This document shows positions 47,987 to 57,170 of a stretch of DNA of 64,000 nucleotides, one piece after another (position 1 is the stretch's first letter; every line of letters starts with the position of its first letter). The position numbers and the translations under genes were made by a program. Origin of the DNA: Micromonospora echinospora (GTDB lineage Bacteria; Actinomycetota; Actinomycetes; Mycobacteriales; Micromonosporaceae); assembly GCF_900091495.1 (NCBI RefSeq), contig NZ_LT607413.1, positions 5,719,001 to 5,783,000 of the forward strand. Reading direction: 5' to 3'. The notes below the pieces were generated by a model that saw nothing but the letters and a program-made list of their open reading frames with translations, did not search any database and had not been told where the DNA came from.

Positions 47987-48006
47987 CCCGGCACGGCCGT
48001 GCCGGG
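47987..48006 (-). terminator. Hairpin terminator of the beta-lactamase-like gene
   Basis: CCCGGCAC-GGCC-GTGCCGGG is a perfect 8-bp stem with a 4-base loop, beginning 17 bp after the stop of the serine hydrolase gene on the minus strand. Confidence 0.65.
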
Positions 48007-48023
48007 GCCGGACGAGGCGACGA

Positions 48024-48893
48024 TCACATCGCGCGCAGCGTCTCGACTGCGGCCCGGGCGGCTTCGCCCATGGCGAGGTCGACGTCGATGCGGCGGGTGG
48101 CCAACCGCTGGGTCCGGGCGAACACGGCGATCGCGTACCGGCCGCCGTCGGGGTACTGCGCCACGCCGGCCTCGATGTGCAGCCCCGGCAGGGTGCCGGT
48201 CTTGGCGGCCACCGGCACGTCCGGCGGGAAGCCGGACGGCAGCCGCGTCCAGAACAACTGCCGTGACATCAGGTCGCGGACCATCGCGCAGGCGGCGGGC
48301 GGCCCGGCCTCGTCCCGCCAGATCATGGTCAACAGCCGGGTGATCTCCCGCGCGGTGCTGGACGTGGTCTGCTCGGGATCGAACACCCGCAGCGCGCGTA
48401 TCCGATCTTCGGACAGCGTGGCGAAGGTCCGGGCGAACTCGGCGGCGTCGCGCGCCCCGACGTCGGCGAACATGGTCTCCAGGAGCTGCCGGGGTCCGCC
48501 GATCACCCGGGTCCGGGTGAGCCCCAACTCGGCGGCGAGCAGCGGCAGCAGGTCCGGGCCGACCCGACGCATGAGCAGGTCGGCGGCGGTGTTGTCGCTC
48601 ACCGACATGGCGAAGTACGCCAGGTCCCGCAGGGACAGCTCCACGTCGTCCGCGCAGCCGGCGGTGCCCCAGCCGCCCAGCCGGTCCCCGGCGCGTACGA
48701 CCACCCGCTCGGTGGGGTCCAGTTGCCCGTTCGCGGCCTGCCGGGCGAACTCCAGCACCAGCAGGATCTTGAACACGGAGGCGATCACGACCTGCTCGTC
48801 CGCGTCGACACCGACCTCGTGGCCGGTGTCGACGTCGACCGCGTGCAGCCGCGCGTCGACCCCCACCCGTGCGAAGACGTCCTCCGGTGACAT
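48024..48893 (-). CDS. Beta-lactamase-like serine hydrolase without signal peptide
   Basis: The 289-residue protein has the serine beta-lactamase/DD-peptidase triad of motifs: Ser39-Val-Phe-Lys42, Ser99-Asp-Asn101 and Lys231-Thr-Gly. The class A omega-loop signature ExxLN is not evident, and there is no Sec or Tat signal. It may therefore be a cytoplasmic or non-classically exported serine hydrolase, not a true penicillinase. Family relatives include esterases and D-aminopeptidases. ATG at 48893; neighbours are not co-directional within an operon. Confidence 0.85.
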   Translation of the reverse strand: MSPEDVFARVGVDARLHAVDVDTGHEVGVDADEQVVIASVFKILLVLEFARQAANGQLDPTERVVVRAGDRLGGWGTAGCADDVELSLRDLAYFAMSVSDNTAADLLMRRVGPDLLPLLAAELGLTRTRVIGGPRQLLETMFADVGARDAAEFARTFATLSEDRIRALRVFDPEQTTSSTAREITRLLTMIWRDEAGPPAACAMVRDLMSRQLFWTRLPSGFPPDVPVAAKTGTLPGLHIEAGVAQYPDGGRYAIAVFARTQRLATRRIDVDLAMGEAARAAVETLRAM

Positions 48894-48917
48894 GGCGTCA
48901 CCCTAGTGCTGTGTCCA

Positions 48918-48995
48918 CTAACGTTCACCGGGTGTCCGGTGGGTTGTTGTGGATCCTCGCTGGTTGGGCGAGCGACTCCCCACCAATGGGTGGGG
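48918..48995 (-). ncRNA. Candidate omegaRNA scaffold at the tnpB 3' end
   Basis: Two adjacent hairpins (TCGCT/AGCGA at 48957-48975; CCCCACC/GGTGGGG at 48978-48995) lie within the last codons of tnpB, where omegaRNA scaffolds usually lie. The element's right boundary, hence the guide start, is not certain. Confidence 0.4.
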
Positions 48996-50336
48996 CGGGC
49001 CACAGCGGGCCATTCTGACTCTCACGTCGCCGGGTGGGCGGCGGGGGTCACGTCGGGACCGGCCGGCACCGGGTAGGTGCCGGCCGACTCGACGGTGCGT
49101 GACCACCCCAGGCAATACGACAGCCGTGGGGGTGGTGGATCCGCCGCCCGGTGTGCGGGTGGCGATGCTGGCCGCCGCGACGATGTCGCGGTGACCGGAG
49201 AACTGGCAATGCGGGCACGACAGGGTCCGCCCACGCGGCTTCGACACCCGCTTGCGGCATGCGGGGCAGGTCGACGACGTGCCACGCTCGTCCACCAGGT
49301 GCACGGTGATACCCGCGAGGGCGGCCTTGTCGGTGAGGATCTGCAGGAGGCGGCCGATCTGCCACTGCCGTAGCCGCAGGTTGTGCCGCCGCCCCGCCGA
49401 CAGGTCCAGGACGCCGCGCGGGTCACCGACCTTGAGCATCCCGACCCGCTGGTCGACGGCCCAACCGATGACGGTGCGAGCGGCCTCGTGCTGGGCCTGC
49501 CGCACCCGCCGCCGATGCCGGCCCTCCACCCGCCGGACCCGAACCCGATACTTCCGCCACCGCCGTGACCCACGCTGGCCCGGTTTCGGCGCACGGCGGG
49601 CGGCGGCCCGTTGGCGGGCTTTGGTGTCGGCGAGGTGCATGCGGTGCTCGGCGCGGATCGCCCGCCCCGACACCAACAACGCCTCCCCGCCAGGACCGGC
49701 CACCGCGTACGGATGGATGATGCCCACGTCCACCCCGGCCGCCCTGGTCGGGTCCGGCTCCTCACCAGGCGGGTAGACCGTGATCGGGACTTCGGCGGTC
49801 ACGTCGAGGAACAGGCGGCCGCCCTCACACAGCAGAGTGATCGAGCGGACCTGATCGACCGGGTACGGCACCTTACGGGCCAGACGCACCCACAAAGGCC
49901 CGGTGCCTCGTGCGGTGGGGATGCGCACGCGGCGGCCGTCGAGGGTGAACGTGCCGTGATACCACCGCACGGGCACCAACCCCCGCCGACGACGCGGGAA
50001 CCTCGCCGACACGTCACCAGCCTTGCGGCGTCCCGCCGCCGCGAACCACGCATCCGAGAACCGCCGCAACACCGACCGCCCGCCGGTCGAGTCCAGCTCG
50101 CCGAACGTGCCCGGCCCGGACGCCGACAACTCCCGACACAACTCCTGGTAACTCGTCAACGGCGCGTCCTGACGGCGGCGCCGCCACGTGTTGACCTCCA
50201 ACACGCACGCCCACACGTCCCCGGCGGAACGCAGCAACCCGAAACACCGCCGCCGCTGCCCCGACGTCACCCGCAACCCGACGCGGGCAGTGCGATGCAC
50301 CACCCGTGGCGCACCCGGATCCCGACGACGAGGCAT
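48918..50336 (-). CDS. tnpB: TnpB RNA-guided nuclease of an IS200/IS605-type element
   Basis: The 472-residue protein has an intact RuvC-like centre: Asp203 (GVDVGIIHPYA), Glu350 (VDERGTSSTCPAC) and Asp384 (GHRDIVAAAS), with the CxxC...CxxC zinc finger between the last two (CPACRK, CPHCQF). TnpB nicks or cleaves DNA under guidance from an omegaRNA that comes from the 3' end of the gene and the right end of the element. No TnpA transposase is present, so it is an orphan (IS1341-like) copy. The C-terminal extension of about 70 residues is low-complexity and overlaps hairpins at 48957-48995. ATG at 50336 was chosen; one at 50366 is possible. Confidence 0.9.
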   Translation of the reverse strand: MPRRRDPGAPRVVHRTARVGLRVTSGQRRRCFGLLRSAGDVWACVLEVNTWRRRRQDAPLTSYQELCRELSASGPGTFGELDSTGGRSVLRRFSDAWFAAAGRRKAGDVSARFPRRRRGLVPVRWYHGTFTLDGRRVRIPTARGTGPLWVRLARKVPYPVDQVRSITLLCEGGRLFLDVTAEVPITVYPPGEEPDPTRAAGVDVGIIHPYAVAGPGGEALLVSGRAIRAEHRMHLADTKARQRAAARRAPKPGQRGSRRWRKYRVRVRRVEGRHRRRVRQAQHEAARTVIGWAVDQRVGMLKVGDPRGVLDLSAGRRHNLRLRQWQIGRLLQILTDKAALAGITVHLVDERGTSSTCPACRKRVSKPRGRTLSCPHCQFSGHRDIVAAASIATRTPGGGSTTPTAVVLPGVVTHRRVGRHLPGAGRSRRDPRRPPGDVRVRMARCGPPHPLVGSRSPNQRGSTTTHRTPGER

Positions 50337-50390
50337 AAGACCCAGCCAACACCACGGGTACGACAATTTTCACAACCGACCGATTACCCG

Positions 50391-50395
50391 ATCAA
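50391..50395 (-). other. Possible target-adjacent motif TTGAT at the tnpB left end
   Basis: On the minus strand TTGAT lies 55 bases upstream of the tnpB start, where the left end of an IS200/IS605 element would meet its target. TTGAT is the insertion motif of the ISDra2 group. This is a five-base match and could be chance. Confidence 0.3.
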
Positions 50396-50430
50396 CATTC
50401 AAAGACGAGGCAATAGCTATCGTCGGTCCG

Positions 50431-51432
50431 GTGGATCTCTTCCGGCATCTGCGCTACTTCGTCGTGGTGGCGGAGGAGCTGCACTTCGGCCGCGCCGCCG
50501 AACGGCTCGGCATCGCCCAACCCCCGCTGAGCCAGGCGATCCAGCGGCTGGAGCGGGAGCTGGGCGTCGAGCTGTTCGACCGCTCCCGGCGTCGGGTCGA
50601 GCCCACCCCCGCCGGCCGGCTGCTCCTGGACCAGGCGCGCGGGCTGTTGGCCGGCGAGGAGCGGATGCGCGCGCTCATGCGGATGGTGCGTGAGGGCACG
50701 CTGGGTACGCTTCGTGCCGGAGTGCCGCCGGAGACGCCCGCGGTCACCCTCCAGGCCCTCCTGCGCCGCCTGGCCGACCGGGTGCCGGGTCTCGACGTCG
50801 ACCTTCAGGAACTGACCACGGGCGAGCAGGTGCGGATGCTCGCCGACGCCCGGCTCGACGTCGGGCTGCTCCACCACCCGGTCGACGTCCCGGACCTGCG
50901 GTTCGGCCCCGCCGTGCGGGTGCGGCTCGGGGTGGTGCTGCCCCGGGTGTCGCCGTTGGCCCGCCTGCCCGAACCGACCCTCGCCGATCTCGCCGGCCAC
51001 GACCTCGTCCTGCCGCCCCGCGTCACCGCCCCGGGCTGGCACGACCATGTCCTGGACGTGTGCCGACAGCACGGCTTCGCGCCGGCCCGGGTCCGGCACG
51101 CCGACAATCCCGAGTTCCTCATCGGCCTGGTGCTCGCCGGGCGGGGCGTGGCGTTCGTGCCGGAGAGCACCGCCCGGCGGGAGCCGCGCGTGGTCTGGCG
51201 ACCCCTCGCCGGACATCCGCTGATCCGGACCACCTCCGCCGCCTGGCCGGCGCAGGCACCACACCCGGCGGCGGAGCGTTTCGCCGACGTCGCCGCCGAG
51301 ACGCTTGCCGAGGCGGCTCCCGCGCCGGCGGTCCTGCGGGCACCCGAGGCACCGGACCCGTGGACGGTCGTGTACGCCCCACGCGTCACCGACCCCGCGG
51401 GACACCGCAGGCCGCCGGCCGAGGAAACCTAG
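50431..51432 (+). CDS. LysR-family transcriptional regulator
   Basis: The 333-residue protein has the LysR HTH at its start (LFRHLRYFVVVAEELHFGRAA, PPLSQAIQRLERELGVELFDR) and a periplasmic-binding-like effector domain (about 90-295). The GTG at 50431 gives the canonical start of the family; longer frames reach back into the element. About 30 C-terminal residues are Pro/Ala-rich. The upstream region lies next to the left end of the TnpB element, so its original promoter may have been altered by insertion. No divergent target gene remains beside it. Confidence 0.9.
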   Translation: MDLFRHLRYFVVVAEELHFGRAAERLGIAQPPLSQAIQRLERELGVELFDRSRRRVEPTPAGRLLLDQARGLLAGEERMRALMRMVREGTLGTLRAGVPPETPAVTLQALLRRLADRVPGLDVDLQELTTGEQVRMLADARLDVGLLHHPVDVPDLRFGPAVRVRLGVVLPRVSPLARLPEPTLADLAGHDLVLPPRVTAPGWHDHVLDVCRQHGFAPARVRHADNPEFLIGLVLAGRGVAFVPESTARREPRVVWRPLAGHPLIRTTSAAWPAQAPHPAAERFADVAAETLAEAAPAPAVLRAPEAPDPWTVVYAPRVTDPAGHRRPPAEET

Positions 51433-51874
51433 GCGTTGTTAGCTAGATTTTCTCGGTGGGATGGGGTAGCGTTCTTCAAGTCGAGAACAGAGAACCACCA
51501 CGACGCAGACGCACCGCCCGGCCGTGAGGTCACGACGGGCGCGGGGGACGGAAGCACCTTCTGCCGTCTTCCATCGCACAAACCAGCGGCACACCGATGC
51601 CGGTGGACCGTTCAGCAAGGGAAAGAAGAGGAAAGGGAGGGCCTTACACCGTTGGATCGCCCGCCGTCAGCCGTGAAGCAGGCTGGGCGGACACCGTAGT
51701 TTCCATCGAACGAAAGGTGGTCTCCGGTCACGCTTATGCGATCCCCGCACCCGAAGCCGTCATATCAGGCCGGTGCGGAAACGACTAGCCGACACTCCTG
51801 TCGGCAGATGGTGTTCTGACCCGTAACCCTGGGCCCCGGCGCGTAAGCGCCGGGGCCCTCGACATGGAGGTGAC
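51433..51874 (+). promoter_or_regulatory. Long structured leader of the small MerR-like gene
   Basis: This 442-bp interval precedes a small regulator gene. It holds TANNNT-type -10 candidates (TAGATT at 51444, TAGCGT at 51467), a small hairpin 51789-51804 (CCGACA-CTCC-TGTCGG) and a very strong one at 51831-51858, just before the ribosome site at 51866-51870. The loop CTCC is complementary to GGAG of that site. It may be an RNA-based control region. No gene is called here. Confidence 0.5.
51831..51858 (+). terminator. 12-bp GC hairpin ahead of the MerR-like start
   Basis: GGGCCCCGGCGC-GTAA-GCGCCGGGGCCC is a perfect stem of 12 bp ending 16 bp before the ATG. It could be an attenuator in the leader or simply end an upstream transcript. 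Confidence 0.55.
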
Positions 51875-52192
51875 ATGGGGCAAAACCCCGATGACATGTT
51901 CGGCGACGAGGACTACCCCGCCTACACCATCGGCCAGGCCGCGGAGATGCTCGACACCTCCCAGGACTTCCTGCGTCGGTTGGACGAGGCGAAACTGATC
52001 GACCCGCACCGCTCCGCCGGTGGCCACCGCCGCTACTCCCGTTATCAGCTGCGTCTGGCCGCCCGAGCCCGAGAGATGGTGGACCAGGGCACCGCTCTCG
52101 AGGCCGCCTGCCGGATCATCATCCTCGAAGACCAGCTCGAGGAAGCCCTTCGGCGGAACGAGGAGCAACAGGGGACGCAGCAACCCGGTTGA
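51875..52192 (+). CDS. Small MerR-like HTH regulator
   Basis: The 105-residue protein has a single MerR winged HTH (about 14-70: AYTIGQAAEMLDTSQDFLRRL, then SAGGHRRYSRYQLRL) and a short acidic coiled tail (ILEDQLEEALRRNEEQQ). It lacks a sensory domain, as in BldC-like and HspR-like actinobacterial regulators. ATG 51875 has GGAGG four bases upstream. It is preceded by an unusually long leader with two hairpins. Confidence 0.88.
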   Translation: MGQNPDDMFGDEDYPAYTIGQAAEMLDTSQDFLRRLDEAKLIDPHRSAGGHRRYSRYQLRLAARAREMVDQGTALEAACRIIILEDQLEEALRRNEEQQGTQQPG

Positions 52193-52316
52193 CCAACCCG
52201 TCCCGGTGGAATGCCCCTGCCCCACGTGATCTTCTGGCCGACCCCGACCTGCGGCGCCGCCTGCTCCGGCGGCTCCGCGCGGGTCAGCGTGCCGGCGGCG
52301 AGCCCGACGACCAGGC

Positions 52317-52949
52317 TCAGTGCGCTACCTCCATCTTCCCTCGTACGTACGCTCCTCCCCGGGCGGCGGTCGCGGCAGCTTCGGCGGCCCGGTCGGCGGT
52401 GGCGACATCGAGGGGGTCGCCGCTGATCAGCAGGCGGTAGTAGAGCGGTGCCGACACCGCGCGTATGACCTCATGGCTGTCGGTGCCGTCGGGTACTTCA
52501 CCGCGGCTGACGGCCTGTTCCACGCAGGGTGCCCATTCCCTGATGCGGATGTCGTAGAACCGGCGTAGCGCGTCAGCCGTTCGGGGGTCGCAGGTGGCTG
52601 CCGCGATGACCGCCTTGAACAGCGCGCCTTGGCGTGGGTCGGTGAGGGTTCGCTGCACGAGCCGCGCGTTGGCTCGCAGGTCGGTGAGGAGTGCGCCGGT
52701 TTCGGTGCGGGGGAGCGACTGCTCGGCCATGTCCATGAGCAGGTCCGCGACCAGGCCAGCCGGTGATCGCCAGCGGCGGTAGAGGGTCGTCTTGCCCACA
52801 TCCGCCCGACGGGCGATGTCGGCGAGGTCCAGGTGGTCGAAACCATGCTCGGCGAGCGCGTCCCCGGCGGCCCGCAGGACCGCCGCGCGTACCCGCGCCG
52901 TGCGCCCGCCGGGACGAACGGTTCCGGCTGCGGTCTCGTCAGCACTCAT
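52317..52949 (-). CDS. TetR-family repressor
   Basis: The 210-residue protein has a TetR HTH (about 18-65: VRAAVLRAAGDALAEHGFDHL, IARRADVGKTTLYRRWRSPAGL) and a TetR_C-type ligand domain with FDIRIREW-like YDIRIREWAP. ATG 52949 follows GGGAGG. It is divergent from an aldo-keto reductase gene and probably represses it through the dyad at 52996-53018. The ligand is unknown. Confidence 0.92.
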   Translation of the reverse strand: MSADETAAGTVRPGGRTARVRAAVLRAAGDALAEHGFDHLDLADIARRADVGKTTLYRRWRSPAGLVADLLMDMAEQSLPRTETGALLTDLRANARLVQRTLTDPRQGALFKAVIAAATCDPRTADALRRFYDIRIREWAPCVEQAVSRGEVPDGTDSHEVIRAVSAPLYYRLLISGDPLDVATADRAAEAAATAARGGAYVRGKMEVAH

Positions 52950-52995
52950 AACGGGCCTCCCGTTTCGTTTAGGGCTCGCGCGGCTGCTATCGTAG

Positions 52996-53018
52996 CCAGC
53001 GTCTTAATGGAACGCTGG
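52996..53018. promoter_or_regulatory. Inverted repeat, candidate TetR operator
   Basis: CCAGCGT (52996-53002) and ACGCTGG (53012-53018) form a perfect dyad with a nine-base centre in the TetR/aldo-keto reductase intergenic region. Its length of 23 bp and position fit a TetR-type operator. Confidence 0.65.
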
Positions 53019-53078
53019 AACCGTTAGTGGTCCCGGCTGATGAGCCACGGCAGTCCCGTGGCCACGGGAAGAGGCACC

Positions 53079-54179
53079 ATGGAATACCGACGGTTGGGTG
53101 CATCCGGGCTCAAAGTCCCCGCGTTGAGCTTCGGTGCCGGCACCTTCGGCGGCCGAGGACCACTGTTCGGCGCCTGGGGGACCACGGATGCTCGGGAGGC
53201 ACGCCACCTCGTGGACATCTGTCTGGAGAACGGCGTCACGATGTTCGACACCGCCGACGTCTACTCCGACGGCGCGTCGGAGGAGGTGCTGGGACAGGCG
53301 ATCAAGGGCCGCCGGGACGAGGTCATCCTGTCCACCAAGAGCGGCTTGCCGATGGGCGACGGACCCAATGACGCCGGCTCCTCCCGCCTGCGGCTGATCA
53401 GGGCGTGCGAGGACGCGCTGCGTCGACTCGGTACCGACTACATCGATCTCTTCCAGTTGCACGCCTTCGATGCCGGCACGCCGATCGAGGAAGTGCTGTC
53501 CACACTCGACGGCCTCGTGCAGGCGGGCAAGGTCCGCTACCTCGGTGTCTCGAACTTCGCAGGCTGGCAGTTGATGAAGTCGCTCGCCATCGCGGAACGG
53601 CGTAACCACCAGCGCTACGTCGCCCACCAGGTCTACTACTCCCTCCTCGGCCGCGACTACGAGTGGGACTTGATGCCCCTGGGGCTCGACCAGGGTGTCG
53701 GCGCGGTCGTCTGGAGCCCGCTCGGGTGGGGCCGGCTCACCGGCCAGGTGCGCCGCGGACAGCCGCTACCGGCGCAGAGCCGGCTGCACCGAACCGCCGA
53801 CTACGGCCCACCGGTCCAGGACGACGACCTCTTCCGGGTTGTCGACGTCCTCGACGAGATAGCTCAGGGAACCGGCAGGGCCATCCCGCAGATCGCCCTC
53901 AACTGGCTGCTGCAACGGCCCACGGTCTCATCGGTCGTCATCGGCGCTCGCAACGAGGCGCAGCTCCGCCAGAACCTCGGTGCCGTCGGATGGACGTTGA
54001 CCCCTGCCCAGATGGCCAGACTCGACGCGGCGAGCACACGAACAGCGCCCTACCCGCACTTCCCGTACCACCGTCAGGAGGGCTTCGCCCGCCTGAACCC
54101 ACCGGTCGTGGGCAGCGCGGATCGACCGGCCGCCCGCAGCGGCGGGGCAGGCCGTCACGTGCCGCAGAACGTCCGGTAG
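53079..54179 (+). CDS. Aldo/keto reductase
   Basis: This 366-residue protein shows family landmarks: [37 protein letters not shown] (catalytic Asp and Tyr near 54-60), ILSTKSG (catalytic Lys), [19 protein letters not shown] and the NADPH-binding [15 protein letters not shown]. It reduces carbonyls with NADPH. It is of the YajO/Tas-like (AKR11-12) shape. The start at ATG 53079 after AAGAGG was chosen. The final 25 residues are not conserved-looking, and its last 25 bp overlap the selO 3' end. Confidence 0.92.
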   Translation: MEYRRLGASGLKVPALSFGAGTFGGRGPLFGAWGTTDAREARHLVDICLENGVTMFDTADVYSDGASEEVLGQAIKGRRDEVILSTKSGLPMGDGPNDAGSSRLRLIRACEDALRRLGTDYIDLFQLHAFDAGTPIEEVLSTLDGLVQAGKVRYLGVSNFAGWQLMKSLAIAERRNHQRYVAHQVYYSLLGRDYEWDLMPLGLDQGVGAVVWSPLGWGRLTGQVRRGQPLPAQSRLHRTADYGPPVQDDDLFRVVDVLDEIAQGTGRAIPQIALNWLLQRPTVSSVVIGARNEAQLRQNLGAVGWTLTPAQMARLDAASTRTAPYPHFPYHRQEGFARLNPPVVGSADRPAARSGGAGRHVPQNVR

Positions 54180-55618
54180 GTGCCGAAGTCCGGTGGGGCG
54201 GGAGCGGCGTAGCGGTCGAGGCCGGCGCGTTCGTCGTAGGGGGCGGCCACGGCGTCCAGCAACCGTTCGAGCGGAGCCAGGTCGCCGTCGGTCGCGGCGG
54301 CGAGAGCCTCCTCGACGAGGTGGTTGCGGGGGATGTAGACCGGGTTGACCCGGTCCATCGCGTCGGCGTCCGGCCCCAGGGCACGCCAGCGCGTCAACCA
54401 GTCGTCGACCGGGGCGGGGTCGGGGAACAGGCGGCGCACGGGCCCGGCCTCGCCCCGGGCGGCGACGGCGAGCGTGCGGAAGAAGGACGTGAAGTCGACC
54501 TGGCCTGCCCGCAGCAGGACGAGCAGCTCCTCGACCAGCGGCGGGACGACCGCCGGGTCGAGGCCGTCAGGCAGGCCGAGCTTGGCCCGCATGCCGGCGG
54601 TCCAGTCCGCGTCGTAGCGGCGGCGGAAACTACCCAGTGACTCCGTCGCCAGGGCGACTGCCCGCTCCTCGTCGTCGTGCAGGAGGGGGAGGAGGGCCTC
54701 GGCGAGCCGGGCGAGGTTCCACTCGGCCACCGTCGGCTGGTTGCCGTAGGCGTAGCGCCCGCCGTGGTCGATCGAGCTGTAGACCGTGGCCGGGTCGAAG
54801 GCCTCCATGAAGGCGCACGGCCCGTAGTCGATGGTCTCGCCCGAGATCGTCATGTTGTCGGTGTTCATGACCCCGTGGACGAACCCCACGAGCATCCACC
54901 GCGCCACCAGCGACGCCTGGGCGGCGACCACCGCCTCGAAGAGGGCGAGGTACGGGCGCTCGGCCCCGGCGGCGCCGGGGTGGTGCCGGGCGATCGCGTG
55001 GTCGGCGAGGCGGCGCAGGAGGTCGACGTCGCCGGTGGCCCGGGCGTACTGGAAGCTCCCGACGCGCAGGTGGCTGTCGGCGACCCGGGCGAGCACCGCC
55101 CCCGGCAACGGGGTCTCGCGGTGCACCGTACGCCCGGTGGCCACCACGGCGAGGGACCGGGTCGTGGGGATGCCCAGGGCGTGCATGGCCCGGCTCACGA
55201 CGTACTCGCGCAGCATCGGGCCGACCGCGGCCAGGCCGTCGCCGCCGCGTGCGAACGGCGTGCGGCCGGAGCCCTTGAGGTGCAGGTCGCGGAGGCGGCC
55301 GTCCGCGTCGACCAGTTCGCCGAGCAGCAGCGCGCGCCCGTCGCCGAGCCGTGGGGAGTATCCGCCGAACTGGTGCCCGGCGTAGGCCTGCGCCACCGGG
55401 TTCGCGCCGCCGGGGACGGCGGTGCCGACCAGCAGCCGCACGCCGTCGGGGCTGCGCAGCCACCCGGGATCGAGGCCCAGTTCGACGGCGAGCGGCTCGT
55501 CGAGCACCAGCAGTCGCGGGTCGGGGGCCTCCTCGGCCTGCCAGGGCACGGCCATCTCCGCGAGTTCACGGGCGAAGCGGCCGTCGAGGGCGCCGGTCGG
55601 TGGCGGGGCGATACTCAC
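54155..55618 (-). CDS. selO: Protein adenylyltransferase SelO (YdiU/UPF0061)
   Basis: This 487-residue protein has the clear SelO signature: [18 protein letters not shown] (near 85), [48 protein letters not shown] (metal/catalytic Asp near 245) and [10 protein letters not shown]. SelO is a pseudokinase that transfers AMP to hydroxyl groups of proteins in redox stress. The protein ends TFCGT, with cysteine where the eukaryotic form has selenocysteine. GTG 55618 gives the best start. It is convergent with and overlaps the aldo-keto reductase gene. Confidence 0.93.
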   Translation of the reverse strand: MSIAPPPTGALDGRFARELAEMAVPWQAEEAPDPRLLVLDEPLAVELGLDPGWLRSPDGVRLLVGTAVPGGANPVAQAYAGHQFGGYSPRLGDGRALLLGELVDADGRLRDLHLKGSGRTPFARGGDGLAAVGPMLREYVVSRAMHALGIPTTRSLAVVATGRTVHRETPLPGAVLARVADSHLRVGSFQYARATGDVDLLRRLADHAIARHHPGAAGAERPYLALFEAVVAAQASLVARWMLVGFVHGVMNTDNMTISGETIDYGPCAFMEAFDPATVYSSIDHGGRYAYGNQPTVAEWNLARLAEALLPLLHDDEERAVALATESLGSFRRRYDADWTAGMRAKLGLPDGLDPAVVPPLVEELLVLLRAGQVDFTSFFRTLAVAARGEAGPVRRLFPDPAPVDDWLTRWRALGPDADAMDRVNPVYIPRNHLVEEALAAATDGDLAPLERLLDAVAAPYDERAGLDRYAAPAPPDFGTYRTFCGT

Positions 55619-55670
55619 CCCGACAAGGGTACGGGGGACCCGGGGAAGGGCCCCCGGTCCCACGGCCGTC

Positions 55671-56033
55671 GTGCTGCCGGACCAGGTCGTCACCGGCGAC
55701 ACGGTCGCCCAGCGCTTCGCCGAGGCGCACGACCTGCTGGACCGGCACCCGTACGCGGTGCTCGCGGCGATGATCGACGACCCGGTCCGGCTCGCCAACG
55801 ACGGCGCCCTGCGGCTGCGCGGCGACGGTCCGGTCCGCATCATCGAGGACGCGGCGGACAAGCCGCCGGACCCCTCCGGCTTCAACGCCGCCTGGGCGAC
55901 GGTCTTCGCGGCGGCGCGCCACCGGGACGGGCTGCCCGGGATCGTGCTCGGCGCGGGCGCCGCCGCCCTGGTCGACTCGCCGGCCGTGCTGGTCGACGGG
56001 TTCCACAACGTCAACCGGGTGGACGACCTGTGA
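55671..56033 (+). CDS. Hypothetical protein (first of three small overlapping ORFs)
   Basis: The 120-residue ORF is coding-like from GTG 55671 ([19 protein letters not shown], then [22 protein letters not shown]). I do not recognise a family and the ribosome site is weak. Its stop overlaps a GTG of the next ORF by 4 bp. It lies at the edge of a clearly decaying region, so it may be a fragment of a once longer gene. Confidence 0.4.
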   Translation: MLPDQVVTGDTVAQRFAEAHDLLDRHPYAVLAAMIDDPVRLANDGALRLRGDGPVRIIEDAADKPPDPSGFNAAWATVFAAARHRDGLPGIVLGAGAAALVDSPAVLVDGFHNVNRVDDL

Positions 56034-56185
56034 CCGGGGCGCGCAGGCGACTGCTCTTCGACGCCGGGGACTACCCGGTGTCCCAGGCCGCCGCGTCCGG
56101 GCTGGCCGTTCGGATCGCCGAACTGGCCGAGACCCTCAGCGACGGGTTCGCGGTCACTCCCGGGTGGAACGCGCGACGACCCTGA
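56030..56185 (+). CDS. Hypothetical short ORF
   Basis: A 51-residue ORF (start GTG, overlapping the previous stop) includes [20 protein letters not shown]. It overlaps the next ORF by 22 bp in another frame. It may be one exon-like piece of a frameshifted gene, not a real protein. Confidence 0.3.
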   Translation: MTGARRRLLFDAGDYPVSQAAASGLAVRIAELAETLSDGFAVTPGWNARRP

Positions 56186-56601
56186 CCAGCCTGGTCACCG
56201 CCGGCCGGGTCGGCGTGCGGGACCTCACCGGGTCGGCCACCCTCGACCACCTGGTGACCTCCGTGCCGATCGGCTTCAGTCGGCACAGCCGGCTGGTCGC
56301 CGAGCGGACCACGCCCGAGCCGCTCGCCGACGTGCTGTGGACCGGCGGCATCCCGGACACCTGGGAGATCGTCGAGGCGCTGGAGAAGCGGATCGCCGAG
56401 CGTGCCGTGGCCGACCTGGTGACGGTGGTGCGCCGACCCGTGACGCACCGGGACCGCGACGCGTACCTCACCGCCGCGCGGGCCTTCGTGTGCGTGGCCC
56501 GGCCGGGCGTGGAGAACGACACCTGTGTCCGCCTGCGCATCCGCGACAGCAGGCTGTACGGGGTACCCATGATCGTCGACGGCTTCGGCGCGGCGCGCTG
56601 A
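56164..56601 (+). CDS. Hypothetical protein adjoining the aminotransferase remnant
   Basis: The 145-residue ORF (start GTG) has coding-like composition throughout, for example [19 protein letters not shown] and [22 protein letters not shown] recognise no domain. It ends [14 protein letters not shown] right where class III aminotransferase homology begins in another frame, so it may have been continuous with that gene before a frameshift or deletion. Confidence 0.4.
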   Translation: MERATTLTSLVTAGRVGVRDLTGSATLDHLVTSVPIGFSRHSRLVAERTTPEPLADVLWTGGIPDTWEIVEALEKRIAERAVADLVTVVRRPVTHRDRDAYLTAARAFVCVARPGVENDTCVRLRIRDSRLYGVPMIVDGFGAAR

Positions 56602-57170
56602 ACGCCTCCTGCGGCCACGGCCATCCCCGGCTGATCGAGGCCGCCCGACGGCAGATGGCCCGCCTGGCGCACTACGACCTGGTCAACGCCGCCCATCCGC
56701 CCGCCGAACGGATCACCGAACGGCTGGCCGCGCTGCTGCCCGGCGACCTGGGCCAGACCCTGCTGGTCAACAGCGGCTCGGAGGCCACCGAGGCCGCCGT
56801 CCGGATCGCCCTGGACCACTGGCGCAACGTCGGCGAGCCCCGCGACCGGGTGGTCACCTTCGCCGCCGGCTACCACGGCTCGACCGCGTTGGCGCTCGCG
56901 CTGTCCGGCCTGCCCTACACCCACAGCGGCTGGGCCGACCCGTTCCCGGTCCACCGGGTGGCGCTGCCCGACACCGCGCTCGGCGCGGACCGCCGCCGAC
57001 GGCGCCGCGCTGGCCGCCCGCTTCGCCGAGGCGTTCGCGGCGGGGCCGCCGCCCGCCGCGGTGCTGGTGGAACCGCTGCTCAACGTCGGCGGCGGCATCG
57101 TACTGCCCGCTGGACTGCTGGCCCGGATCCGGCGCTGTGCGACCAGCACGGCACCCTGCTCGTCGTCGAC
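56592..57170 (+). pseudogene. Frameshifted fragment of a class III aminotransferase
   Basis: Homology starts [21 protein letters not shown], continues LVNSGSEATEAAVRIAL and AAGYHGSTALALALSGL, then leaves frame near 56990, resumes as AAVLVEPLLNVGGGIVLP in another frame, and returns to the first frame near 57135 (CDQHGTLLVVDEV). The N-terminal third and everything after VVDEV, including the lysine that binds PLP, are missing. Two frameshifts plus truncation make it inactive. It runs directly into a thymidine phosphorylase remnant. Confidence 0.75.

Noticed and set aside
51436..51699. An 87-residue ORF in the leader of the MerR-like gene
   Set aside because: It has a TTG start and no ribosome site, and overlaps the likely promoter. 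A leader peptide cannot be fully excluded.
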